From positions 1 through 39,334 of the forward strand of contig NZ_BILX01000064.1 of assembly GCF_004000785.1 (NCBI RefSeq): a stretch of 39,334 bases of DNA, written 5' to 3'. Position numbers and translations under genes: made by a program. Of this stretch, positions 31,474 through 39,078 are shown piece after piece. Position 1 is the stretch's first letter. Each line of letters starts with the position of its first letter. Under the pieces are notes generated by a model. That model worked only from the letters and a program-made list of their open reading frames with translations. It had not been told where the DNA came from and made no database searches. The stretch comes from Paenibacillus ehimensis NBRC 15659. Its GTDB lineage: Bacteria; Bacillota; Bacilli; Paenibacillales; NBRC-103111.

Positions 31474-32778
31474 TCAATCCTTCCTTTCGTACACTCTTCC
31501 CTTAGGCGCCCAGGCGTCGTTATCGTACCCCCGCAGCTCCCAGTACCCGATATGCTCCTTATCGATGAGCTCGATGCCTTGGAGCCACTTTACCGATTTA
31601 TACGCATACATTTGAGGAACGACCAGCCGCACCGGTCCGCCCAGCTGCTGGGGAATCGGCTTTCCGTCCATCAAGACCGCCACCATAACGTCATCCATCC
31701 GCGCCTGCTCTATCGACAGGCAGTCCGTGTATACGCGGTCCCCGGAATAAAATTTGACGAACTTCGCCTCGTTCTTTACCCTGGCCAGCTCCAGCAGCTC
31801 CTTAAGCGGGATCCCCTCCCAAGTGACCTTGTACACCGACCAGCCCGTCACGCAGTGAAAATCGCTAACCTGAACCGTCCGTTTCAGCTCCAGAAACTGT
31901 CCCCAGTTCCACGCATATTCCCGATCGACAAGACCGGTTAGGGCAAACCTCCAATCCTCGCTCGCAAAAGCAGGGATCGGCGTCACCGTATACACCCGAA
32001 ACTGCCCTTGGGCGCCTCCGCCGAGCGGAGGATTGGATTCCGCAGAAGGTACCGGCGGCGGCAGCATCCGGTTCGCATCCTCCCGGGCCAACTGCTCAAG
32101 CTCCGCGCCTCCCGCATCGGAAGCGGTCATCAGCCACCGGTAAAACGAGGGCCCCAGGCCGAACACCAGAAGCAGACCAGCCGTCGTACGAAGGAACGTT
32201 GCTCTGGAGATCGGAGCGTTCCTGAGCATCTGTACGATTCGTCCAGGCTCGGACGGGGGTACGTCCCCGGCTTCTCCCGACTCTTCTTCCCTGCGGTCTT
32301 CCGGCCGGCTTTGGCCTGCTTTAACCCATCGGCTGCGGGTGATCGAATGGTAGATGGCGTAAGGAACTCCGCCCCACGTGAACAGATCGTGAAGCAGCAG
32401 TGCGGCGTTGCCCCAGCCGGAGGGCAAGCTTCGCACCAGCCAGAGCAGCACGCCGGTGACACTCCAACCCGCGAGCAGAAACAGAACGAGTCCCAGATTC
32501 CAACGCTGCGCCGGTTTCGTCCGCAGCTGCTTCCAATGCCGTGGGAGCAGCGGCAAGTATAGAGCGGCCACCGCAATCGAGGCCGCGCCGATCCACAGAT
32601 GTCCTTCCTTCAGCCACACACGAACTGCTCCCAGTGCACGTACCGGCTCCGCAAACAGCAATATCCCGGTCACCGCAAGCAGCGCCAGCAGCCATGCGTT
32701 CGAGCGGTGGAGCTTGACTAGCCTTTTTCCGTACGGTACACCGGAAAGCCAACTCGTCCATACCCGTTTCGGTTTCAT
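31474..32778 (-). CDS. Membrane-bound molybdopterin oxidoreductase: cytochrome-b-like domain fused to MsrP/YedY-like domain
   Basis: This 434-residue protein has two parts. Residues 1-150 hold four membrane helices with histidines at H24, H60, H130 and H144, spaced as for haem ligands in b561-type or MsrQ-like proteins. A hydrophilic linker follows (155-190), then a fifth hydrophobic segment (199-213). Residues 260-434 form an oxidoreductase molybdopterin-binding domain of sulfite-oxidase fold; DFHCVTGWS carries the molybdenum ligand C309, and GGPVRLVVPQMYAYKSVKWL is the classic continuation. It therefore resembles MsrP and MsrQ, which repair oxidised methionines outside the cell, in one chain. 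AAAGGTGG precedes the ATG. The MsrP-like function is inference. Confidence 0.88.
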   Translation of the reverse strand: MKPKRVWTSWLSGVPYGKRLVKLHRSNAWLLALLAVTGILLFAEPVRALGAVRVWLKEGHLWIGAASIAVAALYLPLLPRHWKQLRTKPAQRWNLGLVLFLLAGWSVTGVLLWLVRSLPSGWGNAALLLHDLFTWGGVPYAIYHSITRSRWVKAGQSRPEDRREEESGEAGDVPPSEPGRIVQMLRNAPISRATFLRTTAGLLLVFGLGPSFYRWLMTASDAGGAELEQLAREDANRMLPPPVPSAESNPPLGGGAQGQFRVYTVTPIPAFASEDWRFALTGLVDREYAWNWGQFLELKRTVQVSDFHCVTGWSVYKVTWEGIPLKELLELARVKNEAKFVKFYSGDRVYTDCLSIEQARMDDVMVAVLMDGKPIPQQLGGPVRLVVPQMYAYKSVKWLQGIELIDKEHIGYWELRGYDNDAWAPKGRVYERKD

Positions 32779-32870
32779 TACCCAGCCACCTTTCGCTTAT
32801 GTCTACTTGAGAATACGCATGCTGCGGGCGTTCCGGTTTTCCGGGGAAGGCTTTTTTATTTCATAAAGGC

Positions 32871-32900
32871 AAAAAGGGCCCGAACCCGTCGGTCCAAGCC
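32871..32900 (-). terminator. Intrinsic terminator of the PPDK-regulator gene
   Basis: On the minus strand GGCTTGGACC and GGTTCGGGCC pair over 10 bp (three G-U pairs) around a 4-nt loop, followed by CTTTTTG. It lies 11 bp after the stop. Confidence 0.75.
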
Positions 32901-32910
32901 TCGTCTTCCA

Positions 32911-33717
32911 TCAATTCAAGTACCCCATAATAATGCCGGCCGTTTCTTCAATTGCTTTATCCGTTACGTTGATCACTAAGCATCCCAGCTGTTTCATTAA
33001 CGCTTGCGCGTAGCGGAGCTCTTCGTCGATTCGCTCGATCGCGGCGTATTTCGCCCCGAACGGCAAACCGACCGCTTTCAGCCGCTCTGTCCGAATCTTG
33101 TACAGCTTGTCTGCATCCATCGTCAAGCCGACAATCCGGTTGCCTGGCACCAGAAACAGCTCCTTGGGCGGTTTCACCTCCGGCACGAGCGGCAGATTGG
33201 ATACTTTTATCCCTTTATGTGCCAAAAAAATACTGAGCGGCGTCTTGGACGTCCGCGAGACCCCGATCAAGACGAGATTCGCCTTCAGCAGAGCGCTCGT
33301 ATCGCGCCCGTCGTCGCATTTGACGGCGAATTCGATCGCTTCTACGCGGCGAAAATAATCCTCGTCCAGCTGATGAAGCAAGCCCGGTTTCCGCTTCGGC
33401 GCATCCCCCCACGTATCGATGAACGCCTGCATCATCGGTCCCATGATGTCAACCGCACGGACACCGAGGCGGACCGCCTCTTCCTTCATCATCTCCCGAA
33501 GCTCCGGCTGTACAAGCGTATACGCCACAAAGCCGCCGCGTTTCGCCGCCTCTTCCATAATGGTACGGATTTCATCCTCGGTTTTTATATGGCCGATCCG
33601 CTTCGTTCTCACCTGGTGGGCGTCAAACTGGCGGATAGTCGCTCTAACGACCGCCTCCGCCGTTTCCCCGACGGAATCCGAGCATATCGTGATCTCGTAC
33701 TGTTGCTCTTCCTTCAT
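32911..33717 (-). CDS. Pyruvate, phosphate dikinase / PEP synthase regulatory protein (DUF299)
   Basis: The product is about 268 residues and of the YqfL/PSRP family, bifunctional kinase-phosphorylases that switch pyruvate phosphate dikinase or PEP synthase on and off by ADP-dependent phosphorylation. It starts with ITICSDSVGETAE and has the P-loop-like GVSRTSKTPLSIFLAHKG (near 148) and GNRIVGLTMD. The ATG at 33717 follows AAAGGAG by 11 nt; an upstream ATG at 33741 is also possible. The ccpN stop is 31 bp upstream, so the two are co-transcribed, the conserved Bacillus pairing of ccpN with yqfL. The target enzyme gene is not in the window. Confidence 0.93.
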   Translation of the reverse strand: MKEEQQYEITICSDSVGETAEAVVRATIRQFDAHQVRTKRIGHIKTEDEIRTIMEEAAKRGGFVAYTLVQPELREMMKEEAVRLGVRAVDIMGPMMQAFIDTWGDAPKRKPGLLHQLDEDYFRRVEAIEFAVKCDDGRDTSALLKANLVLIGVSRTSKTPLSIFLAHKGIKVSNLPLVPEVKPPKELFLVPGNRIVGLTMDADKLYKIRTERLKAVGLPFGAKYAAIERIDEELRYAQALMKQLGCLVINVTDKAIEETAGIIMGYLN

Positions 33718-33748
33718 CCGGTTTTCTTCTCCTTTGTTCATGAATGCC

Positions 33749-34417
33749 CTAACGGTCCATCGCCAGATCGACCAGAATATTCGTCATAATCGTTTTTGTC
33801 ACCCGTCCGACAACATCCCATCGGGCTCTTCCGCTCACTTGGGAGGCTTTGGACTCCACGACGACAGGCAGGCTGTCGACCTGATGATGAATCATCTTCC
33901 GCGCCGCATCGATCACCGACTCGTCGGGAGAGACATGAATGACGTTCGGCTCGCGGGTCATGACCATGCTGACCGGCATGGAAGCCGCATTCGTATTGCC
34001 GAGCGTGAATTTAAGCAAATCTTTACGGGAAATGACGCCGGACAAGCAAGCCTCGTCATCCACAACGATCAGGCTGCCGACGTTCTCCATAAACAGCATC
34101 ACGACGGCATCGTTGACGGAAGCATTTTCCCGGACGACGACAGGGATCGATTGGACATCCTTTACCTTCATGCCCAGCAGCTTACGGGATACCTGAGAGC
34201 CCGGCGTCATGGCCGAGCCCGGCGTATAGCCCACCTTCGGCTTGGCGTCCACAAGCCCGAGCATGACAAGCAGGGCCAGATCCGACCGGAGAGTCGGGCG
34301 GCTTAGACCTAACATCTCCGCTATTTGTTCGCCTGTAATGGGCGCATGTGCCTTAACCAATTCTACGATCTGCAGTTGGCGCGCAGTCAGTTCGATGACC
34401 GGTCCCTCCTCACTCAA
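33749..34417 (-). CDS. ccpN: CcpN-type transcriptional repressor (HTH plus two CBS domains)
   Basis: The 222-residue protein has an N-terminal winged helix-turn-helix (about 10-65, LTARQLQIVELVKAHAPITG, then GLSRPTLRSDLALL) and two CBS domains (about 80-215) that bind adenine nucleotides. CcpN represses gluconeogenic genes in the presence of sugars, and GlpX is divergent from it here. The start is TTG at 34417 with AAAGG five bases upstream; a stronger GAGGAGG lies inside codons 3-5, but only ATC or CTG are in frame behind it, so TTG is preferred. It is coupled to the PPDK regulator. Confidence 0.92.
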   Translation of the reverse strand: MSEEGPVIELTARQLQIVELVKAHAPITGEQIAEMLGLSRPTLRSDLALLVMLGLVDAKPKVGYTPGSAMTPGSQVSRKLLGMKVKDVQSIPVVVRENASVNDAVVMLFMENVGSLIVVDDEACLSGVISRKDLLKFTLGNTNAASMPVSMVMTREPNVIHVSPDESVIDAARKMIHHQVDSLPVVVESKASQVSGRARWDVVGRVTKTIMTNILVDLAMDR

Positions 34418-34554
34418 AGCAGCCTTTGCGGTTTATCGCTGTGCCGCATTCCAATCCAATTGTACCAAAAATAGTCCGAATCTCATAGAACCGTTTTTCA
34501 TCCGATGATTCCAATCGAAATCTAGCGCACTACTCAATTTGGACCAAGTATTTA

Positions 34555-34583
34555 TTGCGCATTATTTATTAATTAATTATACT
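34555..34583 (+). promoter_or_regulatory. Possible promoter of glpX
   Basis: TTGCGC (34555..34560) and TATACT (34578..34583) are 17 bp apart; the -35 matches only 3 of 6. The flanking sequence (34560-34595) is strongly AT-rich and could hold a CcpN site, but none is exact. Confidence 0.35.
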
Positions 34584-34628
34584 ATATATGTTGTAACGTG
34601 ACCATTTATTTTATAGGGGGCTGAGCTG

Positions 34629-35600
34629 GTGGAAAGGGAATTGGCACTTGAGATCGTCCGGGTAACGGAACTGGCGGCGCTGTCCGCGGCAAGATGGATG
34701 GGCCGGGGCGATAAGATTCAAGCCGACGGTGCGGCGACGACCGCCATGCGCGCCATGTTCGATTCCGTTTCCGTCCGCGGGACCGTCGTCATCGGAGAAG
34801 GAGAAATGGACGAAGCGCCGATGCTGTATATCGGCGAACAAGTAGGCAACGGGCAAGGTCCCGAGGTGGACGTGGCCGTCGACCCGCTCGAAGGCACAGA
34901 GCTGGTTGCCAAAGGATTGAACAACGCGCTGGCCGTCATCGCCATTGCCAATAAAGGCAATCTGCTGCATGCGCCGGATATGTATATGGAAAAACTGGCT
35001 GTCGGACCGGCTCTCGCCGGCAAGCTCAGCTTGACGGATCCGCTGGAAACGACGCTTCAACGGGCCGCTGACATTTTGGATAAGCCGCTGAGCAATCTCA
35101 CGATTATGATCCTGGACCGCGACCGGCACCGTAAGCAAATCGAGACCCTCCGCAGGGTCGGCGTACGGATCAAATTTCTTAGCGACGGCGATGTCGCAGG
35201 GGCAATGGCTCCCGCGTTATCCGAATCCGGCATCGACATGTATGTAGGCTCGGGCGGCGCACCCGAGGGCGTGCTGGCAGCCGCGGCGCTGCAATGTCTG
35301 GGCGGGGAGCTGCAAGGAAAGCTGCTGCCTTCCAATCAGGAGGAATACGACCGCTGTATCGCCATGGGACTTACCGACCCGCACAAAGTTTTAACCATGG
35401 AGGATATGATCGGCCGGGATGACGTTATTTTTGCCGCAACGGGCATTACCCCCGGCGAATTTTTAAACGGCGTCCGCTATTTGCCGGACCTCCGGGCTGA
35501 GACTCATTCGATCGTCATGCGGGCGAAAACCAGAACGATCCGGTTCATTCAATCGATCCATTACTTGCCTAATAAAAATATTCTTAACGATATCGGATAA
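34629..35600 (+). CDS. glpX: Class II fructose-1,6-bisphosphatase
   Basis: The 323-residue enzyme hydrolyses fructose 1,6-bisphosphate to fructose 6-phosphate, a gluconeogenic step. The family motifs VVIGEGEMDEAPMLYIGE (54-71) and DPLEGTELVAKG (88-99) hold the metal-binding acidic residues, and VGSGGAPEGVLAAAAL is the conserved C-terminal loop. It starts with GTG at 34629, with GGGGG eight bases upstream. It is divergent from ccpN, in keeping with control of gluconeogenesis at one locus. Confidence 0.96.
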   Translation: MERELALEIVRVTELAALSAARWMGRGDKIQADGAATTAMRAMFDSVSVRGTVVIGEGEMDEAPMLYIGEQVGNGQGPEVDVAVDPLEGTELVAKGLNNALAVIAIANKGNLLHAPDMYMEKLAVGPALAGKLSLTDPLETTLQRAADILDKPLSNLTIMILDRDRHRKQIETLRRVGVRIKFLSDGDVAGAMAPALSESGIDMYVGSGGAPEGVLAAAALQCLGGELQGKLLPSNQEEYDRCIAMGLTDPHKVLTMEDMIGRDDVIFAATGITPGEFLNGVRYLPDLRAETHSIVMRAKTRTIRFIQSIHYLPNKNILNDIG

Positions 35601-35607
35601 CCCGGTA

Positions 35608-35635
35608 TTGACCTATTTTCTTCCTGTGTTAAGAT
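35608..35635 (+). promoter_or_regulatory. Sigma-A promoter of the TauE/SafE gene
   Basis: TTGACC (35608..35613) and TAAGAT (35630..35635) are 16 bp apart, 40 bp before the start codon. Confidence 0.5.
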
Positions 35636-35675
35636 TACCATGAAGTAACTATTCGACACGGAAGAAGGTTAGCGC

Positions 35676-36494
35676 ATGAGTATTTTATTTTATACCGCTG
35701 TCGGGCTGATCGCTGCCACCTTCGGGAGCTTGGTCGGTCTCGGCGGCGGTATTATTATTGTGCCCGCACTGGTTTACTTGGGCCCTATGTTCGTCGGAGA
35801 GACGATTTCGGTATCGACGGCGGTAGGCACTTCGCTGGCCGTCCTTATCTTCACGGCCTTGTCTTCGACCCTGACCTTCGTCAAGCAGAAAAGAGTCGAT
35901 TTCAAGAGCGGCTGGCTTTTGTTCATCACATGCGGTCCGGGGGCCATGCTCGGCTCCTATACCACGCAGTTCGTCCATGCCAAATCGTTTCAGCTCAGCT
36001 TTGGCATCTTCATGCTGCTGATGGCCATATTGCTCGTGCTGCGCGATTACATGAAGCCATTGAAAGTAAATTGGCCTATTCAACGCACGTATACGGACGG
36101 CAGTGGAAATACATATCATTACGGCTATAGCGTAGTGCCTGCCCTGATCATCGGACTATTGGTCGGATTCATTTCGGGCCTGTTCGGGATCGGCGGCGGC
36201 TCTCTATTCGTCCCGGCTATGGTGCTGCTTTTTCGGTATCCTCCCCATGTAGCGACAGCAACCTCGATGTTCGTTATTCTGCTGTCCTCCCTCATGGGCA
36301 GCTTCACGCATTTTAGCTTAGGGGAAGTGAATCTATGGATGGTGCTGGGCTTGGCGCCCAGCGCGATTGTCGGAGGCTGGCTCGGCGCGAAAGTCGCCAG
36401 TCGGTTGAGCAGCACAAAGCTACTTTGGGTACTTCGCGTCACCTTCGTTATCGTCTCTTTCAAAATGATCTGGGAAGGCTTGTTCCTTACCTGA
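35676..36494 (+). CDS. TauE/SafE-family membrane permease (DUF81)
   Basis: The product is 272 residues with about eight transmembrane segments. It has the duplicated family motif GSLVGLGGGIIIVPAL (near 17) and, in the second half, GFISGLFGIGGGSLFVPAMV (near 163), the signature of TauE/SafE permeases. A hydrophilic loop (about 125-148) separates the halves. These carriers export sulfite, sulfoacetate or similar organic anions; the substrate is unknown. AAGAAGG precedes the ATG. There is no sulfur-metabolism gene nearby. Confidence 0.9.
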   Translation: MSILFYTAVGLIAATFGSLVGLGGGIIIVPALVYLGPMFVGETISVSTAVGTSLAVLIFTALSSTLTFVKQKRVDFKSGWLLFITCGPGAMLGSYTTQFVHAKSFQLSFGIFMLLMAILLVLRDYMKPLKVNWPIQRTYTDGSGNTYHYGYSVVPALIIGLLVGFISGLFGIGGGSLFVPAMVLLFRYPPHVATATSMFVILLSSLMGSFTHFSLGEVNLWMVLGLAPSAIVGGWLGAKVASRLSSTKLLWVLRVTFVIVSFKMIWEGLFLT

Positions 36495-36616
36495 TTTCGT
36501 TAATTTCATCTGAAAGGCCGCGGCGTTCGTGGCATCATTTTCATGAGCGGATAATTCGTCTCTCCTTATCCCAAACTAAGGGAACGCAACCCTGTGCCCA
36601 AAGGAGACGAAGCCCC

Positions 36617-37690
36617 ATGAAAAAGCGAACGCCGGCGGCTTTTTTGCTATTATCCGCTCATCGGTTCATCTCGCTTCGAATCGGAAAATGTTTATCCTTG
36701 TCCGGTTTGTCCTTATGCTTGGCTTTAACGGCATGTACGCCCGCCGCAAATTCACCGCAAGCTATGCCCCCGGGGACCGGGTCTACCGAAGCCACACCTC
36801 AGAACACGGCTAAAGCAGCGGAAACGGATACTGGCAGTCCGCTGTCTCTGGTCGGGCCTCCGGCTCCTTTATCCGTGCAGCAGGTCCCGTCGCCTTCAGC
36901 ACCGCCTGCCCCGGCACCGGCACCTGCTCCGGCGGTCGTTCCATCGGCGGAGTCCAAGAGGCAGAAGCAGCCTAAATCCAAGGCGCATCCCGCCAAACCG
37001 TCCAAAGAAACATCCGGCCAGAGCCAGCGGCTCTCTTTGTCCCAGCTCGTGCGCAAATATCCGGAATTGCTGCTGCTGCGGGGGTCCGCCGCCTCCGGGC
37101 AGGTCGCCTTAACTTTTGACGATGCTCCCGATACGACATTTACTCCGCAGGTTTTGGATGTATTGAAAAAGCATCAGGTTCGCGCCACTTTTTTCTTAGT
37201 CGGCGCCCAAGCCGAGAAGCATCCGGAGATGGTTAAGCGAATTGTTCGCGAAGGCCACGTGATCGGTAATCATTCGTACAGTCACAAGCTGTTTACTAAG
37301 CTTTCCGACGATTTGTTTCAGTCGCAGGTACTTCAGACACAGCAAGCCTTAAAGAGGCTGATCGGATATTCCCCTCGCTTGCTGCGGCCGCCCTATGGCG
37401 AGATCAGCGAAAGCCAACTGCTGTGGGCATCGGAACACGGTTACCGCATTGTGAACTGGAATGTCGATTCGCTTGATTGGAAGCAGCTCGGGCCAGAGAA
37501 AGTAACTTCGAATATTCTCACGAATGTGAAACCAGGTTCCATCATTTTGCAGCATTCCGGTGGCGGGCCAGGACAAGATTTGAACGGTACCGTCAAAGCG
37601 CTCCCGACCGTGATCCAGACTTTAAAATCCCGTAACCTGAAGATCGTTACCTTGCCCGAGCTTTTGCGGGTATCGAAGCAATTGGAGTGA
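36617..37690 (+). CDS. Lipoprotein polysaccharide deacetylase (NodB homology domain)
   Basis: The product is 357 residues. A long signal sequence ends in the lipobox LTAC with the lipid-carrying cysteine at residue 40, so the protein is anchored outside. A Pro/Ala-rich linker (about 80-115, with repeated AP) precedes the NodB domain: TFDDAP (motif 1, normally TFDDGP), HSYSH (motif 2), RPPYG (motif 3), NWNVDSLDW (motif 4) and ILQHSG (motif 5, more often LLHD). The enzyme should remove acetyl groups from peptidoglycan or another cell-wall polymer. AAAGGAGA precedes the chosen ATG; the long open frame upstream is not coding. The gene's start lies within two interlocked inverted repeats. Confidence 0.9.
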   Translation: MKKRTPAAFLLLSAHRFISLRIGKCLSLSGLSLCLALTACTPAANSPQAMPPGTGSTEATPQNTAKAAETDTGSPLSLVGPPAPLSVQQVPSPSAPPAPAPAPAPAVVPSAESKRQKQPKSKAHPAKPSKETSGQSQRLSLSQLVRKYPELLLLRGSAASGQVALTFDDAPDTTFTPQVLDVLKKHQVRATFFLVGAQAEKHPEMVKRIVREGHVIGNHSYSHKLFTKLSDDLFQSQVLQTQQALKRLIGYSPRLLRPPYGEISESQLLWASEHGYRIVNWNVDSLDWKQLGPEKVTSNILTNVKPGSIILQHSGGGPGQDLNGTVKALPTVIQTLKSRNLKIVTLPELLRVSKQLE

Positions 37691-37767
37691 CTTTTATCTG
37701 AACTGCTGTTTAAACATCGAGCCGAACTGTCCGCAAGGCCTTCAACAATCTGAACACTTCAACCTAA

Positions 37768-37804
37768 AAAGGGACGTCCCTCGCACCTGGCAGGGCATCC
37801 CTTT
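37768..37804. terminator. Bidirectional terminator between deacetylase and SGNH genes
   Basis: AAAGGGA and TCCCTTT form an outer 7-bp stem with an inner CCCT/AGGG. A-runs outside the stem give a T-run on the minus strand (TTTTT). It lies between two convergent genes. Confidence 0.75.
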
Positions 37805-37824
37805 GATTGTCTCAGTAACATTAT

Positions 37825-38451
37825 TTATGCTTGCACGGCATCCAGCCAAGCGTTGGCAATCAGCGCGTGACCTGCCGGAGACGGATGTACTCCATCAGGC
37901 GCCCAATAAGCCGACGGCGCCTTGGTGCTTGCCGCCGCGAACAACCCGTCTAACGGCACATAGAGCGCTTCAAATTCCCGAGCGAGCTCGCGTACGGCGT
38001 TAATTTTCGGATCCAAATCCTCTCTCCATTGTTTCCGGTCTTCCGGCACCGGCAGCACAAACGGTTCGACTAGAATTAGCTTTGCATCAAGCGTCTCCTT
38101 GGTACGAACAATCAGATCACGGTAACCTTCCGCAAACGCTTCCACCGATGTCGGGTCGTTGCGATCATAACGCCGCCACGTATCGTTAATACCGATATAG
38201 ATCGAAACCCATGTCGGCTTCAAATCGAGACAATCTTCCTGCCAACGCTGCTGCAAATCTTTCACCCGATTGCCGCTGATTCCGCGGTTGATGAAATGCA
38301 CTTGTTTCTCAGGATATTTGCTGGCGAATAACGCAGAAGCCATGAGAGCGTAGCCCCGGCCTAAATCCGCCCCGGTCTCTCTGTTTCTTCCGCAATCCGT
38401 AATGCTGTCTCCTTGAAACAAGACAACCGCCCCATCTTCGATCTTTGTCAT
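37825..38451 (-). CDS. SGNH/GDSL-family hydrolase
   Basis: The product is 208 residues, an SGNH esterase or lipase. All four blocks are present: LFQGDSITD (block I, nucleophile S16), NRGISGNRV (block II glycine), IGINDTW (block III asparagine) and DGVHPSPAGH (block V, catalytic D and H). There is no signal peptide, so it is probably cytoplasmic and may deacylate sugars or xylan-type oligosaccharides. The ATG at 38451 has GGAGG eight bases upstream. A perfect palindrome lies between it and a weak promoter, so it is likely repressor-controlled. Confidence 0.92.
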   Translation of the reverse strand: MTKIEDGAVVLFQGDSITDCGRNRETGADLGRGYALMASALFASKYPEKQVHFINRGISGNRVKDLQQRWQEDCLDLKPTWVSIYIGINDTWRRYDRNDPTSVEAFAEGYRDLIVRTKETLDAKLILVEPFVLPVPEDRKQWREDLDPKINAVRELAREFEALYVPLDGLFAAASTKAPSAYWAPDGVHPSPAGHALIANAWLDAVQA

Positions 38452-38484
38452 GACCTGTTCCTCCAACATTTAGGATATGTACTT

Positions 38485-38505
38485 CTTTTAGTACGATACT
38501 AAAAG
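38485..38505. promoter_or_regulatory. Perfect palindromic operator candidate before the SGNH gene
   Basis: CTTTTAGTA and TACTAAAAG are perfect 9-bp arms around CGA. The palindrome ends 34 bp before the SGNH start codon and lies downstream of, or overlaps, its promoter. No matching site was seen elsewhere in the window. Confidence 0.65.
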
Positions 38506-38519
38506 TTACGCGATTTGTA

Positions 38520-38548
38520 TATCATCATGTGAAGAATCGACAAAAAAA
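38520..38548 (-). promoter_or_regulatory. Possible promoter of the SGNH gene
   Basis: On the minus strand TTGTCG is followed after about 16 bp by TATACA, each matching 4 of 6 consensus positions. The palindrome lies just downstream, about where a repressor would block initiation. Confidence 0.35.
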
Positions 38549-38599
38549 GTTGAGAATACGATAAGTCCCCAAGAGCATAACAAGTTCAATACAAAATAA

Positions 38600-38639
38600 A
38601 ATAAGCCCTAAAGATCAAAAAAGATCTTCAAGGCTTATT
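38600..38639 (-). terminator. Terminator of the tRNA cluster
   Basis: On the minus strand AATAAGCC/GGCTTATT and AAGATC/GATCTT form a long interrupted stem around a T6 loop, followed by TTATTTTG. It begins 2 nt after the last tRNA. Confidence 0.75.
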
Positions 38640-38640
38640 A

Positions 38641-38719
38641 TACCGATGAGAGGACTCGAACCTCCACCCTTTCGGACTCGATTTTGAGTCGAGCGCGTCT
38701 GCCATTCCGCCACATCGGC
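38641..38719 (-). tRNA. tRNA-Leu(CAA)
   Basis: The 79-nt gene folds as a leucine tRNA: acceptor GCCGATG with CATCGGT (G-U at the first pair), anticodon loop CTCAAAA within stem CTCGA/TCGAG, a short class-II variable arm (TCCGAAAGGGT) and T-loop TTCGAGT. The anticodon CAA reads UUG. CCA is not encoded: TAA follows the discriminator. It is the last gene of the cluster. Confidence 0.93.
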
Positions 38720-38722
38720 AAG

Positions 38723-38799
38723 TGGCGTGCCCTAAGAGATTCGAACTCCTGACCTTTTGATTCGTAGTCAAACGCTCTATCCGGCTGAGCTAAGGGCAC
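38723..38799 (-). tRNA. tRNA-Arg(ACG)
   Basis: The 77-nt gene includes an encoded CCA. Acceptor GTGCCCT/AGGGCAC and anticodon loop CTACGAA within stem TTTGA/TCAAA give anticodon ACG, which reads CGU, CGC and CGA after wobble deamination. It lies between two leucine tRNAs, a place where B. subtilis trnD has none. Confidence 0.96.
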
Positions 38800-38818
38800 A
38801 CATTTTAAATTGTTGGAG

Positions 38819-38907
38819 TGGTGCCGAAGACCAGACTTGAACTGGTACGGTAGTCACCTACCGCAGGATTTTAAGTCCTGTGCGTCTGCCGATTCCGCCA
38901 CTCCGGC
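38819..38907 (-). tRNA. tRNA-Leu(TAA)
   Basis: The 89-nt class-II gene includes encoded CCA. Acceptor GCCGGAG/CTTCGGC, anticodon loop CTTAAAA within CAGGA/TCCTG (anticodon UAA) and a long variable arm (GGTAG-GTGA-CTACC) are clear. Confidence 0.96.
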
Positions 38908-38919
38908 GAAAAAGAAATT

Positions 38920-38993
38920 TGGAGGCGCCACCCAGATTCGAACTGGGGGTAAAGCTTTTGCAGAGCTCTGCCTTACCACTTGGCTATGGCGCC
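38920..38993 (-). tRNA. tRNA-Cys(GCA)
   Basis: The 74-nt gene includes encoded CCA. Acceptor GGCGCCA/TGGCGCC, anticodon loop CTGCAAA within GAGCT/AGCTT, and U73 as expected for cysteine. Confidence 0.95.
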
Positions 38994-38996
38994 TTA

Positions 38997-39071
38997 TGGA
39001 GCGGAAGACGGGATTCGAACCCGCGACCCTCGCCTTGGCAAGGCGATGCTCTACCCCTGAGCCACTTCCGC
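38997..39071 (-). tRNA. tRNA-Gly(GCC)
   Basis: The 75-nt gene includes encoded CCA. Acceptor GCGGAAG/CTTCCGC, anticodon loop TTGCCAA within TCGCC/GGCGA. It starts only 3 bp before the cysteine gene's 5' end. Confidence 0.96.
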
Positions 39072-39078
39072 GTATAAA

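Noticed and set aside
34560..34600. Possible CcpN box in the glpX upstream region
   Set aside because: The best stretch (TATGTTGTAAC) fits the known consensus at only about 8 of 11 positions, too weak in such AT-rich sequence.
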